Source: Klebsiella sp. BIGb0138 (lineage in GTDB: Bacteria; Pseudomonadota; Gammaproteobacteria; Enterobacterales; Enterobacteriaceae). From it: a stretch of 64,000 nucleotides of DNA. Where the stretch lies: contig NZ_SMCV01000002.1 of assembly GCF_004342285.1 (NCBI RefSeq), forward strand, positions 186,001 to 250,000, in the 5' to 3' direction. The notes beneath the pieces were generated by a model. The model was not told where the DNA came from and did not search any database. It saw only the letters and a program-made list of their open reading frames with translations. Both the position numbers and the translations under genes were made by a program. Below are positions 11,105 to 21,484 of this stretch, piece after piece; the stretch's first letter is position 1, and each line of letters starts with the position of its first letter.

Positions 11105-11929
11105 TCAGAGATCTTTTAACAGCTGGTCGATGAACGCCGGGACCACCTGGCTTGCCGGACCGTAGTGTTTCTCGGCAAATTCGCTTCCCACCTGGCTGGG
11201 TTCAAGGTTTAACTCCACCGTGTGGGCCCCCTGCAGACGAGCCTCGTGCACAAAGCCCGCCGCCGGATAGACATGCCCCGAGGTGCCAATAGCGATAAAA
11301 ATATCGGCCTCGGCGAGGGCGCTGTAGATGTCATCCATGCCCAGCGGCATCTCACCAAACCAGACCACGTGCGGGCGTAACGGCGACGGGAACTGACAGC
11401 AATGGCACTTATCATCCACCGTGACGTCGCCGGTCCATTCCAGCACCTGCCCGCTCCACGCACAGCGCACCTTCAGCAGTTCGCCGTGCATATGAATCAC
11501 CCGGCGGTTCCCCGCCCGCTCGTGCAGGTTGTCGATATTCTGCGTCACCAGCAGAAAGCGATCGCCCAATATCTCTTCCAGCCGCGCCAGCGCCTGATGC
11601 GCCGCATTGGGCGCGATGTCCGGCCCCTGCAGCTGGCGGCGGCGGGCGTTATAAAACGCCTGCACCAGCGCGGGATCGCGTGCGAAACCTTCCGGCGTCG
11701 CCACGTCTTCAACCCGATGTTCTTCCCACAGCCCATCGGCGGCGCGGAAGGTTTTGATCCCGGACTCTGCCGAAATACCCGCGCCGGTCAGCACCACTAC
11801 CCTTGGTTTTTCCATCGTTTGCGGAGCCACCCTATCCTCTTTAAAGAAAATCCGCTGGCGCAGACGTTCACGCAAGCGGCGTTTATTGCGGCGAAAACGG
11901 CTCAATCGATGTAAGCGGCGCGACAACAT
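11105..11929 (-). CDS. cobB: NAD+-dependent sirtuin deacylase CobB
   Basis: CobB removes acetyl and succinyl groups from lysines using NAD+, for example reactivating acetyl-CoA synthetase. The 274 residues have a basic N-terminal extension (about 1-38), the NAD+-binding [10 protein letters not shown] motif, the Y93/R96 pair (FYNAR) that defines deacylase specificity, TQNIDNLHE, the catalytic H148 in HMHGE and a zinc-site CHCC. It is slightly shorter at the C-terminus than the E. coli protein. It lies 14 bases downstream of nagK on the same strand, forming the nagK-cobB pair known from E. coli. Confidence 0.95.
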   Translation of the reverse strand: MLSRRLHRLSRFRRNKRRLRERLRQRIFFKEDRVAPQTMEKPRVVVLTGAGISAESGIKTFRAADGLWEEHRVEDVATPEGFARDPALVQAFYNARRRQLQGPDIAPNAAHQALARLEEILGDRFLLVTQNIDNLHERAGNRRVIHMHGELLKVRCAWSGQVLEWTGDVTVDDKCHCCQFPSPLRPHVVWFGEMPLGMDDIYSALAEADIFIAIGTSGHVYPAAGFVHEARLQGAHTVELNLEPSQVGSEFAEKHYGPASQVVPAFIDQLLKDL

Positions 11930-11943
11930 AGCTACCCCTGTGA

Positions 11944-12855
11944 TTAATGAGTCAAATGAAGGAAGGCCGCACCGCGCATCCCTCCGGCATCGCCGTGACG
12001 CGCGCGCTCAATGCGCGGCACCCGGGCAACCGGGAGTAAATGTCGCGGCAGGCGCTGCGCCAGCCCTTCGCTTATGGCAGTAAAGTTAGACAATCCTCCG
12101 CCAAGCACCAGCAGATCCGGGTCAACAATGGTTAAAATATTCCCCAGGCACACCGCCAGCAGATCGAGATAGCGTTCGACGTGCTCACGCGCCCGCGCGT
12201 CATTCTGCTGCCACAGCGCGACAATGTCAGGGGAGGTTAAGGCGTGTTGATAAAAATGTTGATACAGCCAGGCGAAGCCGCGGCCGGAGAGATAGTTTTC
12301 AATGCAGCCCAGTTGGCCGCAGCCGCAGCGGGTAAGCGGGAAATCACGCCCCACCACCTCCAGCGCATCCACCGGCAGGCGGATATGACCAAACTCACCG
12401 GTAATATAGCTATGCCCGGTAATCGATTTACCGTTAAGCACAAGCCCCCCGCCGACGCCGGTGCCGAGAATCAGCCCCATCACCAGCGGATATTGCGTAA
12501 ATTCATCGTCCCACGCTTCGGAGAGGACAAAACAGTTGGCGTCGTTATCCAGACGGACTTCGCGTCCCAGGCGGGCGCTCAGGTCGGCGCGTAGCGGTCG
12601 GCCGCTGGCGGCGGGAACGTTGGCGGCATACAGCGTGCCGTCCGCCGTCTCCGGCATTCCCGGAATGCCTATCCCCACCGTTCCCTGGCCGTCAAAGCGG
12701 CTATCCGCTTCAAGCACCAGCGCCTCGACCGCCTGCAGAAACGTTTCATAGCTCTCTTTCGGCGTGGCGACGCGTTTTTCCCACCGTAGTCGCCGTTCGG
12801 TATCAAACACGCCCAGCGCGATCTTGCTGCCGCCGATGTCAAATCCGTAGTACAT
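11944..12855 (-). CDS. nagK: N-acetyl-D-glucosamine kinase
   Basis: NagK phosphorylates GlcNAc, mainly that released from recycled peptidoglycan, to GlcNAc-6-phosphate. The 303 residues form a ROK-family kinase with the N-terminal phosphate-binding motif [10 protein letters not shown], the catalytic region [12 protein letters not shown], a GTGVGGG glycine loop and the ROK zinc motif [10 protein letters not shown]. It works downstream of NagZ, which is also encoded in this window and frees GlcNAc from muropeptides. It is the first gene of the nagK-cobB pair and lies 46 bases after lolE. Confidence 0.95.
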   Translation of the reverse strand: MYYGFDIGGSKIALGVFDTERRLRWEKRVATPKESYETFLQAVEALVLEADSRFDGQGTVGIGIPGMPETADGTLYAANVPAASGRPLRADLSARLGREVRLDNDANCFVLSEAWDDEFTQYPLVMGLILGTGVGGGLVLNGKSITGHSYITGEFGHIRLPVDALEVVGRDFPLTRCGCGQLGCIENYLSGRGFAWLYQHFYQHALTSPDIVALWQQNDARAREHVERYLDLLAVCLGNILTIVDPDLLVLGGGLSNFTAISEGLAQRLPRHLLPVARVPRIERARHGDAGGMRGAAFLHLTH

Positions 12856-12901
12856 TCAGCAATTCCTCTTGTTAACCGGTAAAGCCGGTTATGACGATAA
12901 A

Positions 12902-14146
12902 TTACTGGCCACTCAGCACCCTCGCCGGGTCAATGCGGCTGGCGCGGCGGGCGGGATACCAGCTGGCCAGCAAACTCAGCAACAGTGCCGTCACCAGCAC
13001 ATAAATAACATCCAGCCAGTGCAGTTCAGACGGCAGGAAGTCAATAAAATAGATGTCGCCGGATAGGAATTTGTGCCCAATCAGATATTCGAGGCCGTTA
13101 ATGATAGCGGTCAGGTTCAGCGCGCACACCACGCCAATCACCACCCCGATCAGGCTACCGACCGAACCGGCAAGTAAGCCATACCAGACGAAAATCGCGC
13201 GGATCAGGCCATCTTTCGCCCCCAGGGTCCGCAGCACCGCGATATCGCCGCTCTTATCTTTCACCGCCATCACCAGCGTGGAGACGATGTTAAAGCAGGC
13301 CACGCCGATCACCAGCACCATCGCGAGGTACATGATGGCGCGGATCATCTGAATATCACGATACATATACCCGTAAGTGCCGATCCAGCTCTTAATATAA
13401 ACGTAGCTGTTGGTCACCTCGCCCGCATCGCGCACCAGCGTGTTGGCGTGGAATACATCGGTGACTTTAATCGCAATCCCGGTCACGCTGCTACCCATAT
13501 CGAGATACTGTTGGGCATCAACCATCGGGATCATGGCAAAACTGTGATCGAGCTGGCCGCTCAGCTGCAAAATCCCGCTCACATGCAGCCTGACGCGCTT
13601 CGGCTGCAGGAGCTGATGTTCGGCATCGGAATTGGGGATCATGATGGAAACCCAGTCGCCCTGCTTCACGTGCAGGGCGTCCGCCACCCCTTTCCCCAGA
13701 ATGACCTGCTGCTCGCCTGCTTTAAAGCCGGCCCAGGCATTATTCTGCACAAAGTCAGGGAGCGAGCTCAGGCGGCTCTCCTGCTGCGGATCGACCCCTT
13801 TCACCTGAATCGCCCGCATATTGCTGCCGCTTTCCACCAGACCGGTAAAGTTAATATAAGGCGCGGCGGCAACAATGCCTTTCACCTTTTCAACCTTCGC
13901 CAGCGCCTCATTCCAGTTGTTCCACGGCTGCTTGACCGGCTCGATTTCGCCATGTGGAACCACCGCCAGGATGCGGTTATTCAGCTCGCGTTCGAAACCG
14001 TTCATCGCGCTGAGGCCGACGATTAACACCGCCACCCCGAGCGCAATGCCGATTGTCGAGATCACCGAAATCAGCGACACCATGCCGCCGCGTCGCCGCC
14101 CGCGGCTAAAGCGCAGGGCAATCAATAACGATAACGGAGAAGTCAT
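12902..14146 (-). CDS. lolE: Lipoprotein-releasing permease LolE
   Basis: LolE is one of the two membrane subunits of the LolCDE complex, which extracts outer-membrane lipoproteins from the inner membrane and hands them to LolA. The 414 residues show the MacB/FtsX architecture: one N-terminal helix ([19 protein letters not shown]), a large periplasmic domain (about 45-260) and three C-terminal helices. The start codon shares one base with the lolD stop. The order lolC-lolD-lolE matches E. coli. Confidence 0.96.
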   Translation of the reverse strand: MTSPLSLLIALRFSRGRRRGGMVSLISVISTIGIALGVAVLIVGLSAMNGFERELNNRILAVVPHGEIEPVKQPWNNWNEALAKVEKVKGIVAAAPYINFTGLVESGSNMRAIQVKGVDPQQESRLSSLPDFVQNNAWAGFKAGEQQVILGKGVADALHVKQGDWVSIMIPNSDAEHQLLQPKRVRLHVSGILQLSGQLDHSFAMIPMVDAQQYLDMGSSVTGIAIKVTDVFHANTLVRDAGEVTNSYVYIKSWIGTYGYMYRDIQMIRAIMYLAMVLVIGVACFNIVSTLVMAVKDKSGDIAVLRTLGAKDGLIRAIFVWYGLLAGSVGSLIGVVIGVVCALNLTAIINGLEYLIGHKFLSGDIYFIDFLPSELHWLDVIYVLVTALLLSLLASWYPARRASRIDPARVLSGQ

Positions 14147-14847
14147 TACCTGGCCCCCATCAGGGTCAGTTCCGCGTTCAGGTGACCATCACGCATCTCC
14201 AGCTGGCGGTTCAGCCGTTGTGCCAGCTGCAGATCGTGGGTGACCACCAGGAAGGCGGTACGCTGGGCAACGTTCAGTTCCCCCAGCAGCTGGAAAATAC
14301 TGTCGGCATTGCGGGCATCAAGGTTACCGGTCGGCTCATCCGCCAGCACCAGACGCGGCTTGTTCACCAGCGCGCGGGCAATCGCCACGCGCTGCCGCTC
14401 ACCGCCGGAAAGTTCTGACGGGCGATGGTTGCTGCGGTGTTCAAGTCCCACCGCATGCAGCATCGCTTTCGCCTGACGCTCAATGTCCGAGGCTTTCTGT
14501 TTGCCAATCAGCAGCGGCATCGCCACGTTTTCGAGGGCGCTAAAATCGGGCAGCAGGTGGTGGAACTGGTAGATGAACCCCAGCTCACGGTTGCGCAGGT
14601 CGGCGCGGGCGGCGGCCGAAAGCTTGCTCATCGACTGCCCGGAGAAGATCACCTCGCCGGAAGTCGGCGTGTCCAGGCCACCGAGCAGATGCAGCAGCGT
14701 ACTTTTACCGGAACCTGACGTCCCGACAATCGCCATCATCTCCCCTTCTTCAATGCTGAAGCTGACATTGTGCAACACGTCCGTTTGCACGTTGCCTTCC
14801 TGATAGCGTTTGCACAGATTGTCGCATTGCAGCAGGATCTTATTCAT
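14146..14847 (-). CDS. lolD: Lipoprotein-releasing ATPase LolD
   Basis: LolD powers lipoprotein release by the LolCDE complex. The 233 residues contain Walker A (GTSGSGKST), the family stretch [10 protein letters not shown] after the Q loop, the signature [10 protein letters not shown], Walker B ([12 protein letters not shown]) and the H-loop VVTHD. It overlaps lolC by eight bases and lolE by one, so the three proteins are made from one message in linked amounts. Confidence 0.97.
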   Translation of the reverse strand: MNKILLQCDNLCKRYQEGNVQTDVLHNVSFSIEEGEMMAIVGTSGSGKSTLLHLLGGLDTPTSGEVIFSGQSMSKLSAAARADLRNRELGFIYQFHHLLPDFSALENVAMPLLIGKQKASDIERQAKAMLHAVGLEHRSNHRPSELSGGERQRVAIARALVNKPRLVLADEPTGNLDARNADSIFQLLGELNVAQRTAFLVVTHDLQLAQRLNRQLEMRDGHLNAELTLMGAR

Positions 14848-16039
14848 AACGTAAAGCCTCAGCGGGTTGAGTGGCGGCAGCGCGCCAGGAAGGATACAAC
14901 GTTGACAACAATGCCAGCACCATCGCCACCAGCGCGATAATTGTCACCTGTAGCGGTTCGATCGCGACCGGCAGCGCGGCGCCGTCAAGGAACGCGCCGA
15001 TAATCGGCATTAAATTATTTAACTGGCTGGCGAGCAGCACGCCGAGCCCGGTGCCAAGCAGCGCGCCGACTATCCCGGCGCTGGCCCCCTGCACCATAAA
15101 CACCAGCATAATCTGCCGCGGCGTCAGCCCCAGGGTTTGCAGAATCGCCACCTCGCCCTGTTTTTCCATCACCATCATCCCCAGGGAAGTGATGATGTTA
15201 AACGCGGCAACGGCGATGATCAGACTCAGCAGCAGACCCATCATATTTTTTTCCATGCGCACGGCCTGGAACAGCTCGCCTTTACGCTCGCGCCAGTCCT
15301 GCCACTTCGTGCCCTGCGGCAGGGCCTGCTGGCTGAGGGTATCGACCTGCAGCGGCTGATTGAGCCACAGACGCCAGCCGGTAATGTTGCCCAGCGGATA
15401 GCGCATCAGGCGCGAAGCGTCATCGATATTGGTCAGCATCTGATAGCCGTCCACTTCGCTATTGGCGGCAAAGGTGCCGATGACGTTAAACAGACGTTGG
15501 CTGGGCACGCGGCCCATCGGCGTGAACTGGCTGGCGGAAGGCACCATCACGCGGATCCGATCCCCGCGATTGACCCCTAGCTGGCCGGCCAGCTGCTCGC
15601 CAAGAATGACATTATATTTCCCGGCCTGCAGATCGCTTTGTTTGACATTGACAAGGAACGGCGTCAGCGGATCTTTTTGCGCCGGATCGATCCCCAGCAT
15701 CACGCCGACCGCCACGCTACGGGCGCTTTGCAGTACCACATCCCCGGTGGTTAAGGGCGCGACCCGGGTGACCCCCTGCAGTTTGACGGCGCTTTCCGGC
15801 AGCTGCTGCGGGTTAACCGAGCCCTGCTGGGCGCTAAGAATGGCCTGCGGCATCAGCCCCAGGATGTTGTTCTGCAGCTCACGCTCGAAGCCGTTCATGA
15901 CCGAAAGCACGGTGACCAGCGCCATCACGCCAAGCGTAATGCCGATGGTGGAAAGCCAGGAAACGAAACGACCGAAGCGGTCGGCTGCGCGCCCGCGCAT
16001 GTAGCGAAGGCCGATAAAGAGTGCGGCAGGTTGATACAT
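14840..16039 (-). CDS. lolC: Lipoprotein-releasing permease LolC
   Basis: LolC pairs with LolE in the inner membrane and recruits the chaperone LolA through its periplasmic domain. The 399-residue product starts at 16039 with [16 protein letters not shown], the family N-terminus. The frame extends another 117 bases upstream, but that stretch encodes no conserved sequence. There is an N-terminal helix ([15 protein letters not shown]), a periplasmic domain and three helices in the last 150 residues. It is the first gene of lolCDE and divergent from mfd. Confidence 0.95.
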   Translation of the reverse strand: MYQPAALFIGLRYMRGRAADRFGRFVSWLSTIGITLGVMALVTVLSVMNGFERELQNNILGLMPQAILSAQQGSVNPQQLPESAVKLQGVTRVAPLTTGDVVLQSARSVAVGVMLGIDPAQKDPLTPFLVNVKQSDLQAGKYNVILGEQLAGQLGVNRGDRIRVMVPSASQFTPMGRVPSQRLFNVIGTFAANSEVDGYQMLTNIDDASRLMRYPLGNITGWRLWLNQPLQVDTLSQQALPQGTKWQDWRERKGELFQAVRMEKNMMGLLLSLIIAVAAFNIITSLGMMVMEKQGEVAILQTLGLTPRQIMLVFMVQGASAGIVGALLGTGLGVLLASQLNNLMPIIGAFLDGAALPVAIEPLQVTIIALVAMVLALLSTLYPSWRAAATQPAEALRYE

Positions 16040-16472
16040 GTAATCCATCTGGTTGCTGATAGCCGATGCACGAGTATATATGGCATAGCACAACGCGTAA
16101 ATCACTGAAACGGTAAGTTTTTGTCGCGAAGGGGTAAAAAAGTAAATATAAATCAATTAGATATTTAATTCACCGGCGCTTATCTATCAGAATCTTTCGC
16201 CGTGACGGCACATCCCGCCGTCATTGCGGTTGGCGAATTCTGGCCAATCGCGGATAATCATCGACATTGAATATCAGCGATTTGCCCCTATATCGTAGAG
16301 CGAATCACCCGGAGCCTATTTAGTAGGCGTACATTGTTGCAGCCAGTTTGGCGCGGGCAACGCTTCGATTCCGGCAGCGACACGCCGTACGAAGGACGTT
16401 TCAACACGCCCGGCGCAAATGGCAAATAAAATAGCCTAATGGGATAGGCTCTAAGGGATCCTGACAACCGCT
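16040..16472. promoter_or_regulatory. Divergent lolC / mfd intergenic region
   Basis: These 433 bases should hold the promoters of lolCDE (leftward) and mfd (rightward). The left 120 bases are AT-rich. Two small hairpins share the stem AGCCTA: 16314-16328 (GCCTA TTTAG TAGGC) and 16433-16450 (AGCCTA ATGGGA TAGGCT), the second ending 22 bases before the mfd start. I see no gene and no recognised operator. Confidence 0.5.
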
Positions 16473-19400
16473 ATGCCTCAACAATATCGATACTCACTGC
16501 CGGTCAAACCCGGCGATCAGCGGCACCTCGGCGAATTAACCGGCGCGGCTTGCGCCACTTTAGTTGCAGAAATGGCCGAGCGTCACGGCGGACCGGTAAT
16601 ACTCGTCGCCCCTGACATGCAAAATGCCCTGCGCCTGAATGATGAAATCCGCCAGTTTACCGACAGCATGGTGATCGGCCTCGCGGACTGGGAAACGCTG
16701 CCGTACGACAGCTTCTCGCCGCATCAGGACATTATCTCTTCCCGCCTGGCGACCCTATATCAATTACCGACCATGCAGCGCGGCGTCCTGATCGTCCCGG
16801 TCAGCACCTTGATGCAGCGCGTCTGCCCGCATAATTTCCTCCACGGCCATGCGCTGGTGATGAAAAAAGGTCAGCGCCTGTCGCGCGACGGCCTGCGCAC
16901 GCAGCTGGATAGCGCCGGCTATCGTCACGTGGATCAGGTAATGGAGCATGGTGAATATGCTACCCGCGGCGCCCTGCTCGATCTGTTCCCGATGGGCAGC
17001 GATCGGCCTTATCGCCTCGATTTCTTTGATGATGAAATCGACAGTCTGCGTCTGTTCGACGTCGACAGCCAGCGCACGCTGGAAGAGGTGGAAGCCATCA
17101 ACCTGCTGCCCGCGCATGAGTTCCCGACCGATCAGACCGCGATCGAGCTGTTCCGTAGCCAATGGCGCGATCGCTTTGAGGTCAAACGCGACGCCGAACA
17201 TATTTATCAACAGGTCAGTAAAGGCACGCTGCCGACCGGTATCGAATACTGGCAGCCGCTGTTTTTCAATGAACCGCTGCCGCCGCTGTTCAGCTACTTC
17301 CCGGCGAATGCCCTGATCGTTAATACCGGCGATCTGGAAGCCAGCGCTGAACGTTTCCAGAATGAAACCCGCGCCCGCTTTGAAAGCCGCGGCGTGGACC
17401 CAATGCGCCCGCTGCTGCCGCCGGAACAGCTGTGGTTGCGTATCGATGAGCTGTTCGGCGAGCTGAAAAAATGGCCGCGCGTGCAGTTAAAAACCGAGCG
17501 GCTGGCTGACAAAGCGGCCAATACTAACCTCGGCTATCAGAAGCTGCCGGATCTCTCGATTCAGGCCCAGAATAAAGCGCCGCTGGACAACCTGCGCCGT
17601 TTTCTCGAAGCCTTTACCGGCCCGGTCATCTTCTCGGTCGAGAGTGAAGGCCGCCGCGAAGCGCTGGGGGAGGTGCTGGGGCGGATTAAAATTGCGCCGA
17701 AACATATACTGCGGCTGGAAGAGGCAACTGCCGCCGGCCGCTATTTAATGATTGGCGCGGCTGAACACGGGTTTATCGATACTCAGCATAATCTGGCGCT
17801 GATTTGTGAAAGCGACCTGCTGGGCGAGCGCGTGGCGCGCCGTCGCCAGGATTCACGCCGGACGATTAACCCCGATACCTTAATTCGCAACCTGGCGGAG
17901 CTGCATATCGGCCAGCCGGTGGTGCACCTGGAACACGGCGTCGGCCGCTATGCCGGGATGACCACCCTCGAAGCTGGCGGCATCAAGGGCGAATACCTGA
18001 TGCTGACCTACGCCAACGACGCCAAACTGTATGTCCCGGTCTCCTCGCTGCACCTGATTAGCCGCTATGCCGGCGGAGCGGAAGAGAGCGCGCCGTTGCA
18101 TAAACTCGGCGGCGACGCCTGGGCGCGCGCGCGGCAGAAAGCGGCAGAGAAAGTCCGCGACGTGGCGGCGGAACTGCTCGATATTTACGCCCAGCGGGCG
18201 GCGAAAGCGGGCTTCGCCTTTAAGCACGATCGCGAACAATATCAGCTATTTTGTGACGGTTTCCCCTTCGAGGCCACCCCGGATCAGGCCCAGGCGATTA
18301 ACGCCGTGCTCAGCGATATGTGCCAGCCGCTGGCGATGGATCGTCTGGTCTGCGGCGACGTTGGCTTCGGGAAAACCGAAGTGGCGATGCGCGCCGCCTT
18401 CCTGGCGGTAGAGAACCATAAACAGGTCGCGGTACTGGTGCCGACCACCCTGCTCGCTCAGCAGCACTTCGACAACTTCTGCGACCGCTTCGCCAACTGG
18501 CCGGTACGTATTGAAATGCTGTCGCGTTTTCGTAGCGCCAAAGAGCAGGCGCAGATCCTTGAGCAGGCGGCGGAAGGTAAAATCGATATTCTTATCGGGA
18601 CCCACAAGCTGCTGCAAAGCGAAGTTAAGCTGCGCGATCTCGGCCTGCTGATCGTCGATGAGGAGCATCGCTTCGGCGTACGCCACAAAGAGCGGATCAA
18701 AGCGATGCGCGCCGATGTCGATATCCTGACGCTGACCGCCACGCCGATTCCGCGGACCCTGAATATGGCCATGAGCGGCATGCGCGACCTGTCTATTATC
18801 GCCACCCCCCCTGCCCGCCGCCTGGCGGTGAAAACCTTCGTCCGCGAGTACGACTCGCTGGTGGTTCGCGAAGCGATTCTGCGTGAAGTGCTGCGCGGCG
18901 GCCAGGTCTACTATCTCTATAATGACGTGGAAAACATCCAGAAAGCGGCGGACCGTCTCGCCGAACTGGTACCCGAAGCGCGGGTTGCCATCGGGCATGG
19001 GCAGATGCGCGAGCGCGAACTGGAACGGGTGATGAACGATTTCCACCACCAGCGCTTTAACGTACTGGTTTGTACCACCATTATTGAGACCGGGATCGAT
19101 ATCCCGACCGCCAATACCATTATCATCGAGCGCGCAGACCATTTCGGTCTTGCCCAGCTGCACCAGCTGCGCGGGCGCGTCGGGCGTTCACACCATCAGG
19201 CCTATGCCTGGCTGCTGACCCCGCACCCTAAGGCGATGACCACCGATGCGCAAAAGCGTCTGGAAGCGATCGCCTCGCTGGAAGATCTCGGCGCCGGATT
19301 CGCCCTGGCCACCCACGACCTCGAAATCCGCGGTGCCGGGGAGCTGTTGGGCGAGGACCAGAGCGGGCAGATGACCACCATCGGCTTCTCGCTGTATATG

Positions 19401-19919
19401 GAGCTGCTGGAGAATGCCGTTGATGCCCTGAAAGCCGGGCGCGAGCCTTCGCTGGAGGATCTCACCAGCCAGCAGACCGAAGTCGAACTGCGAATGCCGT
19501 CACTGCTGCCGGACGATTTTATCCCCGATGTGAATACCCGCCTCTCGTTCTATAAGCGGATTGCCAGCGCGAGGAATGAGCACGAGCTGGAGGAGATCAA
19601 AGTCGAGCTGATTGACCGCTTCGGCCCGCTGCCGGATGCGGCGAGAAACCTGCTGGATATCGCCCGTCTGCGTCAGCAGGCGCAGAAACTCGGGATTCGT
19701 AAGCTGGAAGGCAATGAAAAAGGTGGAGTGATTGAGTTCAACGAGAAGAACAACGTCAACCCGGTGTGGCTGATTGGCCTGCTGCAAAAACAACCGCAGC
19801 ACTTCCGTCTGGATGGCCCAACGCGGCTGAAGTTTATGCAGGATCTCGGCGAGCGTAAAACGCGGATGGAGTGGGTGCGTCAGTTTATGCGTCAGTTAGA
19901 AGAGAACGCCGCCGCATAA
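16473..19919 (+). CDS. mfd: Transcription-repair coupling factor Mfd
   Basis: Mfd pushes or removes RNA polymerase stalled at DNA damage and recruits UvrA for repair. The 1148 residues follow the family plan: UvrB-like N-terminal module (about 1-345), RNA-polymerase-interacting CarD-like domain (about 470-550, around VVHLEHGVGRYAG), RecG-type translocase with Walker A GDVGFGKTEV and the DEEH box in LLIVDEEHRFGV, helicase motifs TATPIPRTL and GRVGRSHHQAYA, and the C-terminal autoinhibitory domain. Length equals E. coli Mfd. A strong terminator follows. Confidence 0.97.
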   Translation: MPQQYRYSLPVKPGDQRHLGELTGAACATLVAEMAERHGGPVILVAPDMQNALRLNDEIRQFTDSMVIGLADWETLPYDSFSPHQDIISSRLATLYQLPTMQRGVLIVPVSTLMQRVCPHNFLHGHALVMKKGQRLSRDGLRTQLDSAGYRHVDQVMEHGEYATRGALLDLFPMGSDRPYRLDFFDDEIDSLRLFDVDSQRTLEEVEAINLLPAHEFPTDQTAIELFRSQWRDRFEVKRDAEHIYQQVSKGTLPTGIEYWQPLFFNEPLPPLFSYFPANALIVNTGDLEASAERFQNETRARFESRGVDPMRPLLPPEQLWLRIDELFGELKKWPRVQLKTERLADKAANTNLGYQKLPDLSIQAQNKAPLDNLRRFLEAFTGPVIFSVESEGRREALGEVLGRIKIAPKHILRLEEATAAGRYLMIGAAEHGFIDTQHNLALICESDLLGERVARRRQDSRRTINPDTLIRNLAELHIGQPVVHLEHGVGRYAGMTTLEAGGIKGEYLMLTYANDAKLYVPVSSLHLISRYAGGAEESAPLHKLGGDAWARARQKAAEKVRDVAAELLDIYAQRAAKAGFAFKHDREQYQLFCDGFPFEATPDQAQAINAVLSDMCQPLAMDRLVCGDVGFGKTEVAMRAAFLAVENHKQVAVLVPTTLLAQQHFDNFCDRFANWPVRIEMLSRFRSAKEQAQILEQAAEGKIDILIGTHKLLQSEVKLRDLGLLIVDEEHRFGVRHKERIKAMRADVDILTLTATPIPRTLNMAMSGMRDLSIIATPPARRLAVKTFVREYDSLVVREAILREVLRGGQVYYLYNDVENIQKAADRLAELVPEARVAIGHGQMRERELERVMNDFHHQRFNVLVCTTIIETGIDIPTANTIIIERADHFGLAQLHQLRGRVGRSHHQAYAWLLTPHPKAMTTDAQKRLEAIASLEDLGAGFALATHDLEIRGAGELLGEDQSGQMTTIGFSLYMELLENAVDALKAGREPSLEDLTSQQTEVELRMPSLLPDDFIPDVNTRLSFYKRIASARNEHELEEIKVELIDRFGPLPDAARNLLDIARLRQQAQKLGIRKLEGNEKGGVIEFNEKNNVNPVWLIGLLQKQPQHFRLDGPTRLKFMQDLGERKTRMEWVRQFMRQLEENAAA

Positions 19920-19927
19920 TCTCCGCG

Positions 19928-19963
19928 AAGGATACGGCGTTTTCTGCCGTATCCTTCTCTTTC
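19928..19963 (+). terminator. mfd terminator
   Basis: A perfect 11-bp stem AAGGATACGGC / GCCGTATCCTT with the loop GTTTTCT is followed by CTCTTT, starting 8 bases after the mfd stop. Confidence 0.85.
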
Positions 19964-20091
19964 CGCCAGCCCTCCTGCATCGACACATCTGGTAAACTTT
20001 ACAAATATTTTGCAATTCACCAGGATTTCCCCACATCCTCGCCACGATAATTGATGTCTGTTTCCGCATAAAAAATAATCCCTTACTGATT

Positions 20092-21054
20092 ATGATAATC
20101 TCTATATCGCGTATTTCACTCTGGCTGGCGACGATCGCCGTCGCCGCCTTACTGGCGCTCCCCGCGCGCGCCAACACCTGGCCTTTACCGCCCCCCGGTA
20201 GCCGGGTTGTCGGGCAAAACCAGTTTCATGTCGTGCAGAATAACGGCGGCTCGCTGGAAGCCATCGCCAAAAAGTACAACGTCGGCTTTCTGGCGTTGCT
20301 GCAGGCGAACCCTGGCGTCGACCCCTATGTTCCGCGTGCCGGGAGCGTGCTGACGATTCCGCTCCAGACTCTGCTGCCGGATGCGCCGCGCGAAGGTCTG
20401 GTTATTAATCTCGCCGAGCTACGGCTCTATTATTACCCACCGGGCAAAAACGAGGTCACCGTCTACCCTATCGGTATCGGCCAGCTGGGCGGCGACACCC
20501 TGACGCCGACGATGGTCACCACCGTCTCCGACAAGCGGGCTAACCCGACGTGGACGCCAACCGCCAATATTCGGGCACGTTATAAAGCAATGGGGATTGA
20601 GTTACCCGCCGTGGTGCCTGCCGGGCCGGATAACCCGATGGGCCATCACGCCATTCGTCTCGCGGCTTACGGCGGGGTCTACTTGCTGCACGGCACCAAT
20701 GCCGACTTCGGCATCGGCATGCGCGTGAGCTCCGGCTGCATCCGCCTGCGCGACGACGACATCAAGACCCTGTTTAATAAAGTTACCCCAGGAACTAAGG
20801 TCAATATCATCAACACGCCGGTGAAGGTGTCCGTTGAGCCAGACGGGACGCGGCTGGTCGAGATCCATCAGCCGTTGTCCAAACGCCTGGACGACGATCC
20901 GCAGACCTTGCCGATTATCCTGAACAGCGCGATGGAAGCCTTTAAGCAGGCATCGGGGACGAATCAGGAAGTGATGAACCGCGCCATCGAGCTGCGCTCA
21001 GGGATGCCGGTTGACGTTACCCGCCACCATCGCGGCAGCGAATATGCGCTGTAA
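20092..21054 (+). CDS. ldtC: L,D-transpeptidase LdtC
   Basis: LdtC (YcfS) attaches Braun's lipoprotein to peptidoglycan in the periplasm. The 320 residues have a signal peptide (about 1-28, ending PARA before NTWPLPP), a LysM peptidoglycan-binding domain (about 44-92) and a YkuD catalytic domain with H200 (LLHGTNADFGIG) and catalytic C216 (RVSSGCIRLRDDD). Length and motifs match the E. coli enzyme. It stands alone after the mfd terminator. Its 3' side is a hairpin-rich gap leading to bhsA. Confidence 0.95.
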   Translation: MIISISRISLWLATIAVAALLALPARANTWPLPPPGSRVVGQNQFHVVQNNGGSLEAIAKKYNVGFLALLQANPGVDPYVPRAGSVLTIPLQTLLPDAPREGLVINLAELRLYYYPPGKNEVTVYPIGIGQLGGDTLTPTMVTTVSDKRANPTWTPTANIRARYKAMGIELPAVVPAGPDNPMGHHAIRLAAYGGVYLLHGTNADFGIGMRVSSGCIRLRDDDIKTLFNKVTPGTKVNIINTPVKVSVEPDGTRLVEIHQPLSKRLDDDPQTLPIILNSAMEAFKQASGTNQEVMNRAIELRSGMPVDVTRHHRGSEYAL

Positions 21055-21164
21055 GCGCGTCATGATGGAAATAAAAAACCGCGCTTGAGGCTAATGCCGG
21101 TCGGATGGACAAAAGTTTTTGAACGACGTTGACGTCGCCCCCGAAGGGGTGAGCCCCAGGGTCG

Positions 21165-21191
21165 GGTGAAACCGGCCCCGGGCCGTTCACC
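21165..21191. repeat. Near-perfect GC-rich inverted repeat
   Basis: GGTGAA and CGGCCC are mirrored by GGGCCG and TTCACC around a single C, with a two-base bulge on one side. A further GC-rich, self-complementary stretch lies just upstream (21136-21163). No T tract follows, so it is not a standard terminator. It lies about 110 bases after ldtC. Confidence 0.6.
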
Positions 21192-21323
21192 TGCACCGCC
21201 GGAAACAGAAATATGCGGGACTCATGGTGAATGGAATATTCCACATCACGAACCACAAATACTATGCTTCGCCCAAACCACCGTTTACCGGCATCACGCA
21301 AGCCCACAACAAACCATAAAAAT

Positions 21324-21350
21324 ATGCTGGCCATTTTAAGTGGCCAGCAT
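21324..21350. terminator. Perfect 10-bp hairpin in the ldtC-bhsA gap
   Basis: ATGCTGGCCA and TGGCCAGCAT pair perfectly around a TTTTAAG loop. A T tract (GGCGTTTTTT) begins only 11 bases later, so it is an imperfect rightward terminator at best. It could end a transcript from the 21.1-21.3 kb stretch. No gene is recognised there. Confidence 0.5.
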
Positions 21351-21412
21351 GACCCGTTAAGGCGTTTTTTATGGGTATAAAACGAACAGGTTAAACGATA
21401 TGGCGACGCGTC

Positions 21413-21470
21413 GCGGAGCCCATAAAGGGGTGAGCTCCGCTTCGCGTCTGTGGCATAACAGGGGATAACG
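21413..21470. repeat. Hairpin-box module, copy 2
   Basis: This module has a 10-bp stem (GCGGAGCCCA at 21413-21422, TGAGCTCCGC at 21431-21440, one mismatch) closing the 8-base loop TAAAGGGG. After 9 bases comes the box GTGGCATAACAGGGG (21450-21464) and ATAACG. The module at 21485-21542 has the same loop, the same position of the stem mismatch, the same spacing and nearly the same box, but a different stem sequence. Both lie just downstream of bhsA and may be read in its 3' untranslated RNA, as the complement. Confidence 0.7.
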
Positions 21471-21484
21471 TACTGCTTACTTAC

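Noticed and set aside
10929-11165. 78-codon open frame between the acyl-CoA ligase relic and cobB
   Set aside because: No conserved sequence, no ribosome-binding site, and it overlaps the end of cobB.
18246-19163. 305-codon open frame antisense to mfd
   Set aside because: Shadow of the conserved helicase region; no start signal or known domain.
21017-21334. 105-codon open frame on the minus strand overlapping the end of ldtC
   Set aside because: It starts inside a hairpin, runs through palindromic DNA and into ldtC antisense, and has no recognisable domain or good ribosome-binding site.
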